A stretch of DNA of 10,388 nucleotides from an uncultured bacterium (GTDB taxonomy: Bacteria; Bacillota_I; Bacilli_A; RF39; UBA660). Below the pieces are notes generated by a model. It saw only the letters and a list, made by a program, of their open reading frames with translations. It had not been told where the DNA came from and did not search any database. Position 1 is the first letter of the stretch, and the number at the start of each line of letters is the position of its first letter. Of the stretch, positions 1 to 6,770 are shown piece by piece. Where the stretch lies: assembly GCA_959020415.1 (NCBI GenBank), contig CAUERX010000040.1, positions 1 through 10,388 on the forward strand, read 5' to 3'. The translations under genes and the position numbers were made by a program.

Positions 1-1
1 A

Positions 2-1129
2 AGTAATAACGAAGCAATAAAGATAACATTTAGTGGATATACAAAAGGAGAGAAATTATATAAAAATACATCAAAGACAGTAAAAGTAAAGATAGAATAT
101 AATAAAGACTATGAAGGAACACCGCCAACAAATAGTAGTGAAGTAGAAATAACCTTAGATTATGGACAAGCAGAAGGAGGAACAATAGAACCAACGAATG
201 ATTATCTAGTGACATACGATTACAAAACAAATGGAGGAACATCATCAACAAGTCAGAATGAATACTTAACAGAAGGAAGTAAGATAGATTTAAGTTATAC
301 AGCCAATAAAGAAGGATGGACGTTTGCTGGATGGAATACGAATAAAGATGCGACGAGTGGATTAAGTAGTTTAGAAATGAGAAATGCCGATGTAACGTTG
401 TATGCAATCTATAAAAAGACAATAAATGTAAGTTATACAAAAGGAGAAGGAATAAGTGCAATAGGAAAAACAAGTGATAGTTGTGTTATGTATAATCTTT
501 CGAAAACATGTCAAATAACGTTACCAAGTATAACAGTAAGTAGTGGATATGGAGTAGAAGGATGGTATAACGGAAATACAAAAGTAGGAACAGAAGGAAC
601 AAAGGTAAATGTTGTAGGTAATATAACATATAAAGCTAAAGGGAGAGCGAATAGTTATACTTTAACATATAATTACAATGGAGCTAATGGAGGGAACAGT
701 ACAACAAGTAAGGCAGTGACATATGGTGGAACATATGGAACATTACCTTCACCAACAAGGAGTTATGTAGTGACATATAACTATAATGGAGCAAGTGGAG
801 GAACTCATACTCATGGTTTAGCAATGTGGGTATTTAACGGATATGATGAATCAAATGGGATGAATAAATATGGTATAGGATTTCAACAAACTGGTGTGCG
901 AAGCATAAAAACAGGCATTAATAATACTTTAGAAAATTCATGGGGCATTGATAATGCTGGAGCGCATACCCACAAAATCACCACAAACGCTAGTACATCA
1001 GGAAGTAATGGAGCTCATACACATAATGTAAGTACTAATGCTAGTACAACTGGAGGATCAGGAAGTGGAACCTCATTTACCAATCTACAACCATATATAA
1101 CAGTTTATATGTATAGAAGAACGGCATAA
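2..1129 (+). CDS. InlB-repeat surface protein with phage tail-fibre-tip-like C-terminus (5' partial)
   Basis: The reading frame is open from the window edge, so the N-terminus is missing; 375 residues are visible. The GTG at 209 is internal, not a start. Residues ~68-138 and ~139-216 are InlB B-repeat/Listeria-Bacteroides-type modules ('GWTFAGWNT', 'ADVTLYAIY', 'GYGVEGWYNG'), the kind found in secreted adhesins of Gram-positives. Two copies of 'SY..TYNYNGA.GG' follow at 218-231 and 254-267. Directly after the second copy the protein changes character: residues 268-375 hold three HxH motifs (H269/H271, H322/H324, H339/H341), a 17-residue tandem repeat and the end 'SFTNLQPYITVYMYRRTA', resembling the receptor-binding tips of phage tail fibres and collar proteins. 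Codons also change there, from almost uniformly A-ending (gga, aca, gta) to mixed. No sortase motif or C-terminal membrane anchor is seen. A surface binding role is inferred; the chimera may be a recombination product. Confidence 0.85.
   Translation, partial: SNNEAIKITFSGYTKGEKLYKNTSKTVKVKIEYNKDYEGTPPTNSSEVEITLDYGQAEGGTIEPTNDYLVTYDYKTNGGTSSTSQNEYLTEGSKIDLSYTANKEGWTFAGWNTNKDATSGLSSLEMRNADVTLYAIYKKTINVSYTKGEGISAIGKTSDSCVMYNLSKTCQITLPSITVSSGYGVEGWYNGNTKVGTEGTKVNVVGNITYKAKGRANSYTLTYNYNGANGGNSTTSKAVTYGGTYGTLPSPTRSYVVTYNYNGASGGTHTHGLAMWVFNGYDESNGMNKYGIGFQQTGVRSIKTGINNTLENSWGIDNAGAHTHKITTNASTSGSNGAHTHNVSTNASTTGGSGSGTSFTNLQPYITVYMYRRTA
653..802 (+). repeat. Two 42-bp imperfect direct repeats (653-694 and 761-802)
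   Basis: Both copies encode a 14-residue block (S-Y-x-x-T-Y-N-Y-N-G-A-x-G-G) in the same frame, 108 bp apart. The first leads into normal repeat-protein sequence. The second ends exactly where the tail-fibre-like domain begins at 803. A weaker relative, 'YLVTYDYKTNGG', is encoded near 203-238. Such blocks are natural recombination points. Confidence 0.75.
959..1060 (+). repeat. 51-bp tandem duplication encoding the GAHTH repeat
   Basis: Units 959-1009 and 1010-1060 encode 'GAHTHKITTNASTSGSN' and 'GAHTHNVSTNASTTGGS'. Each has one HxH motif. In T4-like long tail-fibre tips HxH motifs bind metal along the trimer axis; that role here is by analogy only. Confidence 0.8.
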
Positions 1130-1130
1130 T

Positions 1131-1467
1131 ATGAAAAGAATAGTTATAATTTTAATAATAATTTTAGCTACAAGTGGATGCGGTGCCAAAGAACAGCAAA
1201 ACGAAATAGAAAATAGTAAAATAACTATTGCTACAGATACTTTTAATATTAATGATAGTGGAACAGAAATCAACGTTATAATAAAGAACAACGATAATGA
1301 TGATGTTAATATTAATAAAATAGAGGCAATTTTATATGAAAGTAGTTCCAAAGAAATAGCTACTATAAAAAAAGAATTTAAATAGAGGATCAACAACCTC
1401 ACTAAAAATGAAATCAAATGAAAAATATTCATCAACCGCAGAAATAAAATACAAAATTTATAATTAA
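1131..1467 (+). pseudogene. Small lipoprotein gene, frameshifted near the 3' end
   Basis: The ATG lies 1 nt after the stop of the surface-protein gene, so translation is probably coupled; only a poor purine run (agaagaa) precedes it. The product starts with a lipoprotein signal peptide (MKR, then a hydrophobic run, then lipobox 'ATSGC', lipid-anchored Cys about residue 17). The mature part is a short beta-rich stretch with 'INVIIKNNDNDDVNINKIEAILY', reminiscent of FxLYD-like domains. The frame stops at TAG 1383-1385 (84 residues). Skipping one A at about 1377-1382 enters another frame that continues 'NRGSTTSLKMKSNEKYSSTA...' to TAA 1465-1467, which completes a plausible final beta-strand pair. 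I read this as a one-base insertion truncating about 28 residues. The 84-residue form could still be secreted. Function unknown. Confidence 0.65.
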
Positions 1468-1476
1468 ACACGATAT

Positions 1477-1517
1477 AAAAAATGTAAATCTTTCGACAAA
1501 TATTTACATTTTTTTTG
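1477..1517 (+). terminator. Rho-independent terminator after the lipoprotein gene
   Basis: A 13-bp perfect stem (1477-1489 with 1502-1514, centred on ATGTAAAT/ATTTACAT) with a 12-nt loop ends in an unbroken T run. It closes the surface-protein/lipoprotein unit and lies just beyond the frameshifted lipoprotein end at 1467, supporting that as the original gene end. Confidence 0.85.
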
Positions 1518-1563
1518 ATATTTGATATATTAATAAAAGAATAGTAAAAGGGAGTTGTACTAA

Positions 1564-2142
1564 ATGAAGAAAAAAATCATAATAACCATTGTTACTATCA
1601 TTTTTTTGGTAGCAGCTTTTGGTGTTTATAGATTAGTCACCAACGTTAAACAAGATCAAGAAATAACTGAAGAAAAGATGGATGAAATATTAACAGCCTA
1701 CGAAACTTTCAATACTTCAATTCAGGATTTCGCAAAGATTCGTGAAAATTATTATAAATATCGTGAAAACACATTTCTTGAAGAATTTGCTAGTAAATAT
1801 AATGACTGGAATAGTTTCATTACTAATTACGAAAAATCTATCCAAAAAGTTGAGGATAGTAGTAAAGTTTTAAAAGATAATTGCATCGTTAAATTTGCAG
1901 ACGTTAACGTTAATAGTAAATGTACAACATTTAAAGCTAACTATGAGGCAGCCATGAATTATTATATAGCTGATATAAAAGGTTACAATAAAACCGTAGA
2001 TGAATATAACACCTGGGTAACTGAAGGCGGATATAATTATGGCAAACTAAATAAGGCAAAATTTGTTGTTTACAAAGATTACATCGATTTTGATAAAGAT
2101 GGAGAATATTTTGGAAAAGAGGAAAGTACTAATGAACAGTGA
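1564..2142 (+). CDS. Membrane-anchored protein of unknown function
   Basis: 192 residues. Residues 1-27 are MKKK plus a single hydrophobic helix, with no lipobox Cys, so it is probably an N-terminal membrane anchor with the rest outside. The remainder is polar, predicted largely helical and rich in Tyr, Asn and Lys ('YETFNTSIQDFAKIRENYYKYREN', continuing through 'NYEAAMNYYIADIKGYNKTVDEYNTW'), suggesting a helical bundle or coiled-coil ectodomain. Two cysteines sit close together in its middle part and could form an extracellular disulfide. The start is supported by AGGGAG at 1549-1554, nine bases before ATG. The last 11 bp overlap the next gene, so the pair is a tightly coupled operon and this protein may assist the glycosidase encoded next. 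I do not recognise the family. Confidence 0.85.
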   Translation: MKKKIIITIVTIIFLVAAFGVYRLVTNVKQDQEITEEKMDEILTAYETFNTSIQDFAKIRENYYKYRENTFLEEFASKYNDWNSFITNYEKSIQKVEDSSKVLKDNCIVKFADVNVNSKCTTFKANYEAAMNYYIADIKGYNKTVDEYNTWVTEGGYNYGKLNKAKFVVYKDYIDFDKDGEYFGKEESTNEQ

Positions 2143-3205
2143 AATAGAAATATTAACCATTGATATTCCTAAAAAGAAAAAATCACATAAAAAAATTATT
2201 ATCAGTCTTTTTGCTCTGATTGTAGTTTTTGTTTCATCATTCGCTTTCCTGTTGTATGGACCGTGGAATACCTTTAGAAACTGGTTAATAACAACCGCTA
2301 TGACTACCATGAGCCATCAGTATTTAGCTACTTGGTTTTATGATGATAAGACAATTGAAGAAGTATTAAATCAAAATTATGTTAAAGAAACAGGGGAAAG
2401 CACTGATACAACCCAAGTTAACTTAGTTGATTATACAACTAGTAATAAAATGTTTTTAAATAAATATGATAAAGAAATTTTAACCAAAGACTCTGGAAAC
2501 AACCTTTACAAACTTATAAATATTGAAGAAGATGGACAAAGAGGTTATTTAATTGCTATATACGATCCTAGTAAAGTTAAAATTGGGGCAGCAACTAATA
2601 TGGGCAAGCAAGGACAAATGCTTACAACTATTGCTAAAAACAATAATGCTGTTATTGCCATGAATGCCAGTGGCTTTATCGATCCAAATCATAATAGTAA
2701 TGGCGGAATTCCTCACGGTGTGGTTATTCAAAATGGTAAATTAGTTAGTAGTCAACCTCGGCTAGGTATGAATGGTGGGATTATTGGTTTTGATAAAAGC
2801 AACACTTTAATTTTATCTAAAATGAATGGAGAAGAGGCTTTAAAAGCTGGAATTAGAGATGCAGTTGATTTCGGACCATTCTTAATCGTTAATGGGAAAC
2901 CATCATTTATTAAAGGTAATGGTGGCTGGGGTACTGCTCCAAGAAGTGCTATTGCCCAAAGAAAAGATGGAATAGTATTATTCCTTGTTATGGATGGACG
3001 AGATTATATTCATGGAATTGCTGGATCGGACATGGGCGATTTAACTGAAATTCTTTTGAAATATGGCGCATATAATGCTGCTAACTTAGATGGTGGAACT
3101 TCATCAGGGCTAGTTATCAATAATGAATTAATTAATAAACCAATTAATAGTAGTGGTCAAAATAAAACCAGGGCTATTCCTAACGCTTGGATTGTTACTA
3201 ATTAA
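2132..3205 (+). CDS. Phosphodiester glycosidase family protein (NAGPA/DUF2233-like), membrane-anchored
   Basis: 357 residues from ATG 2132. This start is preferred because GAGG at 2119-2122 lies nine bases upstream and gives a clean N-terminus; the frame stays open upstream (TTG at 2063) but lacks a good ribosome site. Lys-rich residues 14-21 precede a membrane helix at ~22-43 (type II signal-anchor, catalytic part outside). The C-terminal two thirds match the phosphodiester glycosidase domain named after the human mannose-6-phosphate uncovering enzyme. Visible family features are 'VIAMNASGF', 'GVVIQNGKLV', 'DFGPFLIVNGK', 'APRSAIA' (269-275), 'DGR' (288-290), and 'NAANLDGGTSSGLVI' near 315-329. 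In bacteria the family is linked to exopolysaccharide and wall glycan turnover; the substrate here cannot be told. It overlaps the upstream membrane protein gene by 11 bp. Confidence 0.9.
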   Translation: MNSEIEILTIDIPKKKKSHKKIIISLFALIVVFVSSFAFLLYGPWNTFRNWLITTAMTTMSHQYLATWFYDDKTIEEVLNQNYVKETGESTDTTQVNLVDYTTSNKMFLNKYDKEILTKDSGNNLYKLINIEEDGQRGYLIAIYDPSKVKIGAATNMGKQGQMLTTIAKNNNAVIAMNASGFIDPNHNSNGGIPHGVVIQNGKLVSSQPRLGMNGGIIGFDKSNTLILSKMNGEEALKAGIRDAVDFGPFLIVNGKPSFIKGNGGWGTAPRSAIAQRKDGIVLFLVMDGRDYIHGIAGSDMGDLTEILLKYGAYNAANLDGGTSSGLVINNELINKPINSSGQNKTRAIPNAWIVTN

Positions 3206-3240
3206 TAAAAATTATTTGATAGACATATATTTACAATGAC

Positions 3241-3259
3241 AATCATTTTTTAAATGATT
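3241..3259. other. Short inverted repeat between the glycosidase and DUF3048 genes
   Basis: An 8-bp perfect stem, AATCATTT/AAATGATT, with a TTT loop lies 36 bp after the glycosidase stop. No T run follows on the + strand, so it is at best a weak terminator. It could also be a small operator-like palindrome upstream of the next promoter. Confidence 0.35.
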
Positions 3260-3283
3260 TCTGAAGTAATATGCTTTAAGTTT

Positions 3284-3292
3284 TGATATAAT
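3284..3292 (+). promoter_or_regulatory. Extended -10 promoter for the DUF3048 gene
   Basis: TGATATAAT is a perfect extended -10 (TGn plus TATAAT). No convincing -35 is seen 17 bp upstream, as is usual for extended -10 promoters. Transcription would start about 3299, immediately before the ribosome site AAGGAAG at ~3303-3308, giving a leader of only about 15 nt. Confidence 0.6.
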
Positions 3293-3314
3293 CTAAAGTA
3301 GAAGGAAGTGTATT

Positions 3315-4379
3315 ATGGCTAAAAGAAAAAATAAGAAGAAAAAAAGAAAAATATTGTTAGTTTTATTTTTAGTAATTCTCTTGCTAGGTGGAGGTGTGTT
3401 TTATTATTTATCAACTCATAAAGACGTGAAAAAAGAAATAGAGAAAAAAATAACTAAAAAATTAAAAATTGTCGATGAAAATTCAAAGACTAGACCAGTA
3501 GCAGTTATGATTAATAATAATCATCAAGCTTGGCCTCATGCTGGATTACAAGATGCTTATATTACTTATGAAATAGTAGCAGAAGGTGGTATTACCAGAA
3601 TGATGGCACTTTTTAAAGACCAAAATACCGCTAAAATTGGCTCAGTCAGAAGTGCAAGACCATATTATTTAGACTATGCCTTAGAAAATGACGCCATTTA
3701 TGTTCATTATGGCTGGAGTGATCAAGCTAAATCAGACATAGCTTCACTAGATGTAGATAATATTAATGGTTTAACCGCTTCAAGCGTTTTTTGGCGCGAT
3801 AAGAGCTTAAATAAAGCTACAGAACATACAGTATTTACTAGCATGGAAAAAATCAATGATTATGCTAAAAAACAAGGCTATGATCGTGATACAAACAAAG
3901 ATTTGTTACTAAAATATAGTGTGGATGAAATCAACTTAAAAAATAAAGAGGACGCTAAAAAAGCCGATAAAGTTTATATAAAATATTCATATTATACGGA
4001 TACAAGTTATGAATATGATGCTGAAAACAAAGTATATTTAAGAACAATGTCAGGAACTGCTCATAAAGATGCAGTAACCGGTAAACAATATACTGCGAAA
4101 AATATTATCATCACACCAATTGAAAGCAGTGCTTATGACTCATATGGAAGACAAAAACTTAGTAATATTGGGTCTGGAGAAGGATACTTTATTACCGATG
4201 GCTATGCTGTTCCAATAACTTGGGAAAAGAGCAGTCGTTCTAGTCAAACTGTCTATAAATATAAGAGTTCTGGTAAAGAGATAAAGGTAAATGATGGAAA
4301 TACATTTATTCAAATTCAACCAATGGGTGAAACCCTAACAATTGAAGGAAATGAGCCAGAAGAAAGCACTGAACAATAA
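3315..4379 (+). CDS. DUF3048 (YerB-type) membrane-anchored protein
   Basis: 354 residues. A very basic start (MAKRKNKKKKRK) and a hydrophobic helix at ~13-32 give an N-terminal membrane anchor; unlike Bacillus YerB there is no lipobox Cys. The N-terminal DUF3048 domain (~57-200) carries the family signature: 'RPVAVMINNN', 'WPHAGLQDAYITYEIVAEGG', 'ITRMMALF' and 'IGSVRSARPYYLDYALENDA'. A second domain from ~225 to 345 ('KNIIITPIES', 'GEGYFITDGYAVPITW', final 'TFIQIQPMGETLTI') matches the usual DUF3048 C-terminal part. The family is common in Bacillota, extracytoplasmic, and of unproven biochemical role, with a wall-associated function suspected. The length is normal and no lesions are seen. It has its own extended -10 promoter and no terminator before the next gene, whose promoter begins 3 nt after this stop. 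Confidence 0.92.
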   Translation: MAKRKNKKKKRKILLVLFLVILLLGGGVFYYLSTHKDVKKEIEKKITKKLKIVDENSKTRPVAVMINNNHQAWPHAGLQDAYITYEIVAEGGITRMMALFKDQNTAKIGSVRSARPYYLDYALENDAIYVHYGWSDQAKSDIASLDVDNINGLTASSVFWRDKSLNKATEHTVFTSMEKINDYAKKQGYDRDTNKDLLLKYSVDEINLKNKEDAKKADKVYIKYSYYTDTSYEYDAENKVYLRTMSGTAHKDAVTGKQYTAKNIIITPIESSAYDSYGRQKLSNIGSGEGYFITDGYAVPITWEKSSRSSQTVYKYKSSGKEIKVNDGNTFIQIQPMGETLTIEGNEPEESTEQ

Positions 4380-4381
4380 AT

Positions 4382-4410
4382 TTGAAATTTTTAAAAAAAT
4401 ATGCTATAAT
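4382..4410 (+). promoter_or_regulatory. Near-consensus housekeeping promoter for the HD-domain gene and ndk
   Basis: TTGAAA at 4382-4387, a 17-bp spacer and TATAAT at 4405-4410, with TG at the extended -10 position (TGCTATAAT). It is one of the best promoter matches in the window. It starts 3 bp after the stop of the DUF3048 gene. The start point would be about 4417, with the ribosome site GAGGTGA at 4423-4429. Confidence 0.8.
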
Positions 4411-4438
4411 GGCAAAGTACTTGAGGTGAAAAATATAT

Positions 4439-4942
4439 ATGGACATTCAAACGCAAGACTTAGAATACATGAGAATTGTTAAGAATATATTAGATAACGA
4501 TGAATTTAATAAGATAAAAAACATTGAACATCATGGGATAACTAGATTTGACCATTCTGTTAGAGTTTCTTATTATTCATACAAAGTTGCCAAGGCATTG
4601 CATTTAGATTACATAGAGACCGCTAGAGGCGGTCTATTACATGATTTCTTTTTAGGCCCAGAGGATAGAGATCTCAAAGAGAAATTAATTTCAACCTTTG
4701 TTCATCCAAAACAAGCTGTTGAAACCGCTAAATCGCAATTTACTTTGAGCAAAAAAGAAGAAGATATGATTAGAAGTCATATGTTTCCAATAAACATTTC
4801 AGTTCCAAAATATATGGAATCATGGATTGTTAGTACTGTCGACAAAGTTGTTGCAGTAAATGAACTATCATTGAAATTTAAATTTCAACTTAAATATGCG
4901 TATAATATTATATTATTATTCATGCTAGGATTTGTAAAATAG
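4439..4942 (+). CDS. HD-domain metal-dependent phosphohydrolase
   Basis: 167 residues; GAGGTGA lies nine bases before ATG. The HD superfamily metal-binding pattern is visible in order: H39 in 'RFDHSVRVS', the doublet H68-D69 in 'ARGGLLHDFF', H89 in 'STFVHPKQA', H114 in 'IRSHMFPI' and D135 in 'VSTVDKVVA'. The extra histidines between the HD doublet and the last Asp are typical of HD phosphohydrolases. 'HP..A' and 'I..HMFPI' resemble the uncharacterised HD family common in Bacillota. It is likely soluble and cytoplasmic and may act on a nucleotide or other phosphate ester; the substrate is unknown. The stop codon overlaps the ribosome site of ndk (11 nt gap), so the two are co-transcribed, consistent with, but not proving, a nucleotide-related job. 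The C-terminus is hydrophobic ('YNIILLFMLGFVK'). Confidence 0.9.
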   Translation: MDIQTQDLEYMRIVKNILDNDEFNKIKNIEHHGITRFDHSVRVSYYSYKVAKALHLDYIETARGGLLHDFFLGPEDRDLKEKLISTFVHPKQAVETAKSQFTLSKKEEDMIRSHMFPINISVPKYMESWIVSTVDKVVAVNELSLKFKFQLKYAYNIILLFMLGFVK

Positions 4943-4953
4943 GAGGATAAAAC

Positions 4954-5352
4954 ATGGAAAGAACTTATATAATGACTAAACCCGATGCTTATCAAAGAGG
5001 TTTAATCGGAGAAATTATAACTAGAATTGAAAAGAAAAATTTTAAAATAACTGATATGAAAATGATGAATCTAACAGAGGAGGTGTTAAGAGAACATTAT
5101 GCTCATATTGCTGACAAACCATTCTTCCCAGAAATATTAGAATATATGACATCTGCACCAGTAGTTGGAATGGTAGTTGAAGGTAATGGTGTTGTGGATT
5201 CAATGAGAAAATTAATGGGTCCTACGGATTCATTAGAAGCTGAAGCTGGAACTATTAGAGGCGACTTAGCTAATAGTAAAGGTGAAAATATAATTCACGG
5301 TTCAGACTCAGTAGAAAATGCTGAAATTGAAATAAAAAGATTTTTTGGGTAA
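4954..5352 (+). CDS. ndk: Nucleoside-diphosphate kinase
   Basis: 132 residues, the normal length for a minimal bacterial enzyme. It transfers the gamma-phosphate of ATP to NDPs through a phosphohistidine, balancing NTP/dNTP pools in the cytoplasm. The catalytic His is H115 in the signature 'NIIHGSDS'. The nucleotide-binding 'MTKPDA' (Lys9), 'RGLIGEIITRIE', 'HYAHIADKPFFPEILEYM', 'GPTDSLEAEAGTIRGDLA' and the terminal 'IEIKRFF' are all present. Two usually conserved places differ slightly (KPDA for KPDG, EAGT for PGT) and should be tolerated. A perfect AGGAGG at 4941-4946 overlaps the stop of the HD-domain gene, giving strong coupled translation. It is last in the operon and its stop codon lies inside the terminator hairpin. 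Confidence 0.97.
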   Translation: MERTYIMTKPDAYQRGLIGEIITRIEKKNFKITDMKMMNLTEEVLREHYAHIADKPFFPEILEYMTSAPVVGMVVEGNGVVDSMRKLMGPTDSLEAEAGTIRGDLANSKGENIIHGSDSVENAEIEIKRFFG

Positions 5353-5370
5353 TTCCTAAAATCTTTTTTT
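5335..5370. terminator. Bidirectional terminator between ndk and the pentapeptide-repeat gene
   Basis: A 10-bp stem, AAAAGATTTT (5335-5344) with AAAATCTTTT (5358-5367), and a T run to 5370 serve ndk; the left arm begins inside the coding region. Read on the - strand the same hairpin ends in TCTTTTTATT, so it can also stop the convergent gene, which ends 18 bp away. Confidence 0.8.
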
Positions 5371-5387
5371 ATTAAAAAAGACTTTAT

Positions 5388-6017
5388 TTAGCCTTTAATC
5401 ACAATACCAAGCATTAACGCTATTGCTAAAGCTTGCTCACTATTTACAATCATCCCATTTATTTTTTTCGGATTCAATGCAATTCCTTTAATATTAGAAT
5501 TTGATAAGTCAATGTTTTTCATTTCCATTTCTTGAAATTTTGAATTTTCCAAATTGCAATAATTAAAATAAAAATTTTTATATTCAACCTTAAAAGAACT
5601 ATCTTTTAAATCACATTCTTTAAAACCAACATTTTTTGCTTTTGTATTAAAAATATTTATATAAGTTAATAAACAATCTTCAAATAAAACATTTTCTAAA
5701 AAACAATCAACCATATTACTACCCATAAGGCGGCACCCTTTAAAACTAACCTTAGTTAAACTGCCTTCATATAATTTTATATTTGATAAATCACAAGTTT
5801 TAAAAATCACATCGGTTAAATGCGAATTAGAATTGAAATTTATAAATTGACAATTTTCAAAAAAACATCTGTTTATTTCTAAATATTTATCAATGTCAAA
5901 TTCAATCACTTCATTTTTAAAATAAAAGCCGGTAATTACTTCTTCATCTTTTAATTTTTCAAAATTCGTATTTTCTAAACAGTTACTAATTTTTGGACCA
6001 ATTATTTTGTTTATCAT
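5388..6017 (-). CDS. Pentapeptide-repeat protein
   Basis: 209 residues from the ATG at 6017. This start is preferred to the upstream in-frame ATG at 6068 because AGGAATGGTGG lies just before it, while the upstream ATG has no ribosome site and overlaps a promoter. The body is built of degenerate A(D/N)Lxx-type pentapeptides with regular F/L/I at the centre and Cys/Asn at turns ('CFFENCQFINF', 'FKTCDLSNIKLYEGSLTKVSF', 'CDLKDSSF', 'CNLENSKF', 'NIDLSNSNIKGIAL'), predicting a right-handed quadrilateral beta-helix. It ends with 'GMIVNSEQALAIALMLGIVI', a capping tail seen in many Bacillota pentapeptide proteins. Some family members (Qnr, MfpA) mimic DNA and protect gyrase; the sequence alone does not show that here. 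It lies next to and divergent from a broken GyrI-like gene. No signal peptide, so cytoplasmic. Confidence 0.85.
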   Translation of the reverse strand: MINKIIGPKISNCLENTNFEKLKDEEVITGFYFKNEVIEFDIDKYLEINRCFFENCQFINFNSNSHLTDVIFKTCDLSNIKLYEGSLTKVSFKGCRLMGSNMVDCFLENVLFEDCLLTYINIFNTKAKNVGFKECDLKDSSFKVEYKNFYFNYCNLENSKFQEMEMKNIDLSNSNIKGIALNPKKINGMIVNSEQALAIALMLGIVIKG

Positions 6018-6032
6018 TTTACCACCATTCCT

Positions 6033-6061
6033 ATTGTAAAATAAAACTATAATTAAATCAA
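6033..6061 (-). promoter_or_regulatory. Candidate promoter of the pentapeptide-repeat gene
   Basis: On the - strand TTGATT (6061-6056), a 17-bp spacer and TACAAT (6038-6033) lie just upstream of the preferred start at 6017. The transcript would begin within or beside the ribosome site, so the leader would be very short. It is back to back with the promoter of the divergent pseudogene. Confidence 0.45.
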
Positions 6062-6067
6062 TATTCA

Positions 6068-6076
6068 TGGTATAAT
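6068..6076 (+). promoter_or_regulatory. Extended -10 promoter of the GyrI-like pseudogene
   Basis: TGGTATAAT is a perfect extended -10 without a clear -35. It is followed by an intact ribosome site TAGGAGGG (6088-6095) seven to eight bases before ATG 6102. The expression signals therefore survive although the gene is broken. Confidence 0.6.
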
Positions 6077-6101
6077 ATATGTAACCTTAGGAGGGAAGCT
6101 T

Positions 6102-6746
6102 ATGGGAAAAATAGATTATAAAAAAGAATATAAAGATATATATGCCACCTAAAACTTCAACTTTCATTGATGTTCCCGAAATAACATATATAATGGTCGA
6201 TGGAAAAGGGAATTAAAACACTAGTGAAGAATATAAAAAGCTATGGAAGTTTTATATGGTTTATCATTTACCATTAAAATGAGTAAAATGAAGGGCAACA
6301 CCCCAGAAGGATATTTTGACTACGTTGTCCCGCCTTTAGAAGGCTTATGGTGGCTAATAAAACAAACTTTGATGGATTAAATATAACCGATAAAAGTGAG
6401 TTTAAGTGGACATCAATGATTAGACAGCCAGAATTTGTAACTGTTGAAGTATATAAATGGGCCTGTCAAGAATTAAAAAACAAAAAAACAGATATTGACC
6501 TATCAAAAACAAGATTAGAAACATTAAAAGAAGGTAAGTGCGTGCAAATTATGCACATTGGTCAATACAAAACCAGATTCAATAAATAAAATAAATGAAT
6601 ATATAAAAGAAAACAATTTAAAAGATGCGATTGGTGACACATATGAAACCGGTCAAATAAAAAAACATCATGAAATTTATTTAGGTGATCCAAGGAGAAC
6701 TAAACCAGAAAATTTAAAAACCGTTATTAGATATCTTGTAAAATAA
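6102..6746 (+). pseudogene. GyrI-like small-molecule-binding domain protein, multiply broken
   Basis: Stitching frames together recovers about 205 residues of a GyrI-like family protein: 'MGKIDYKKEYKDIY', 'MPPKTSTFIDVPEITYIMVD', 'SFTIKMSKMKGNTPEGYFDY', 'VVPPLEGLWW', 'SEFKWTSMIRQPEFVT', and the diagnostic end 'HHEIYLGDPRRTKPENLKTV'. Lesions by position: a frameshift near 6140; an in-frame TAA at 6214-6216 in 'GKGN*NTSEEYKK'; loss of one base in the A run near 6236-6240; loss of one base near 6355 (WWL-NKTNFDG); a frameshift near 6565-6572, where the family's 'HIGPYD' loop should be. The longest open pieces are 80 and about 60 codons. GyrI-like domains bind small cationic or hydrophobic ligands and occur in regulators and as stand-alone proteins of unclear role. 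Several independent lesions argue for genuine decay rather than a single sequencing error. Confidence 0.9.
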
Positions 6747-6770
6747 ATATAATTAAGAAAGGGTGATATA

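Noticed and set aside
30..473. A 147-codon open frame on the - strand opposite the InlB-repeat gene
   Set aside because: It is a Leu/Ser/Tyr-rich shadow caused by the A-ending codons of the + strand gene and has no ribosome site. The same applies to the - strand frames at 1085-1471, 2047-2310 and 7970-8194.
803..1129. A diversity-generating retroelement target in the tail-tip-like domain
   Set aside because: There is no template repeat, reverse transcriptase or C-type-lectin signature in the window, and the C-terminus is a conserved tail-fibre-like end rather than a variable lectin site.
2063..2131. An upstream TTG start for the phosphodiester glycosidase
   Set aside because: It has no Shine-Dalgarno, overlaps the previous gene by 80 bp and adds an atypical N-terminus; ATG 2132 has a good ribosome site.
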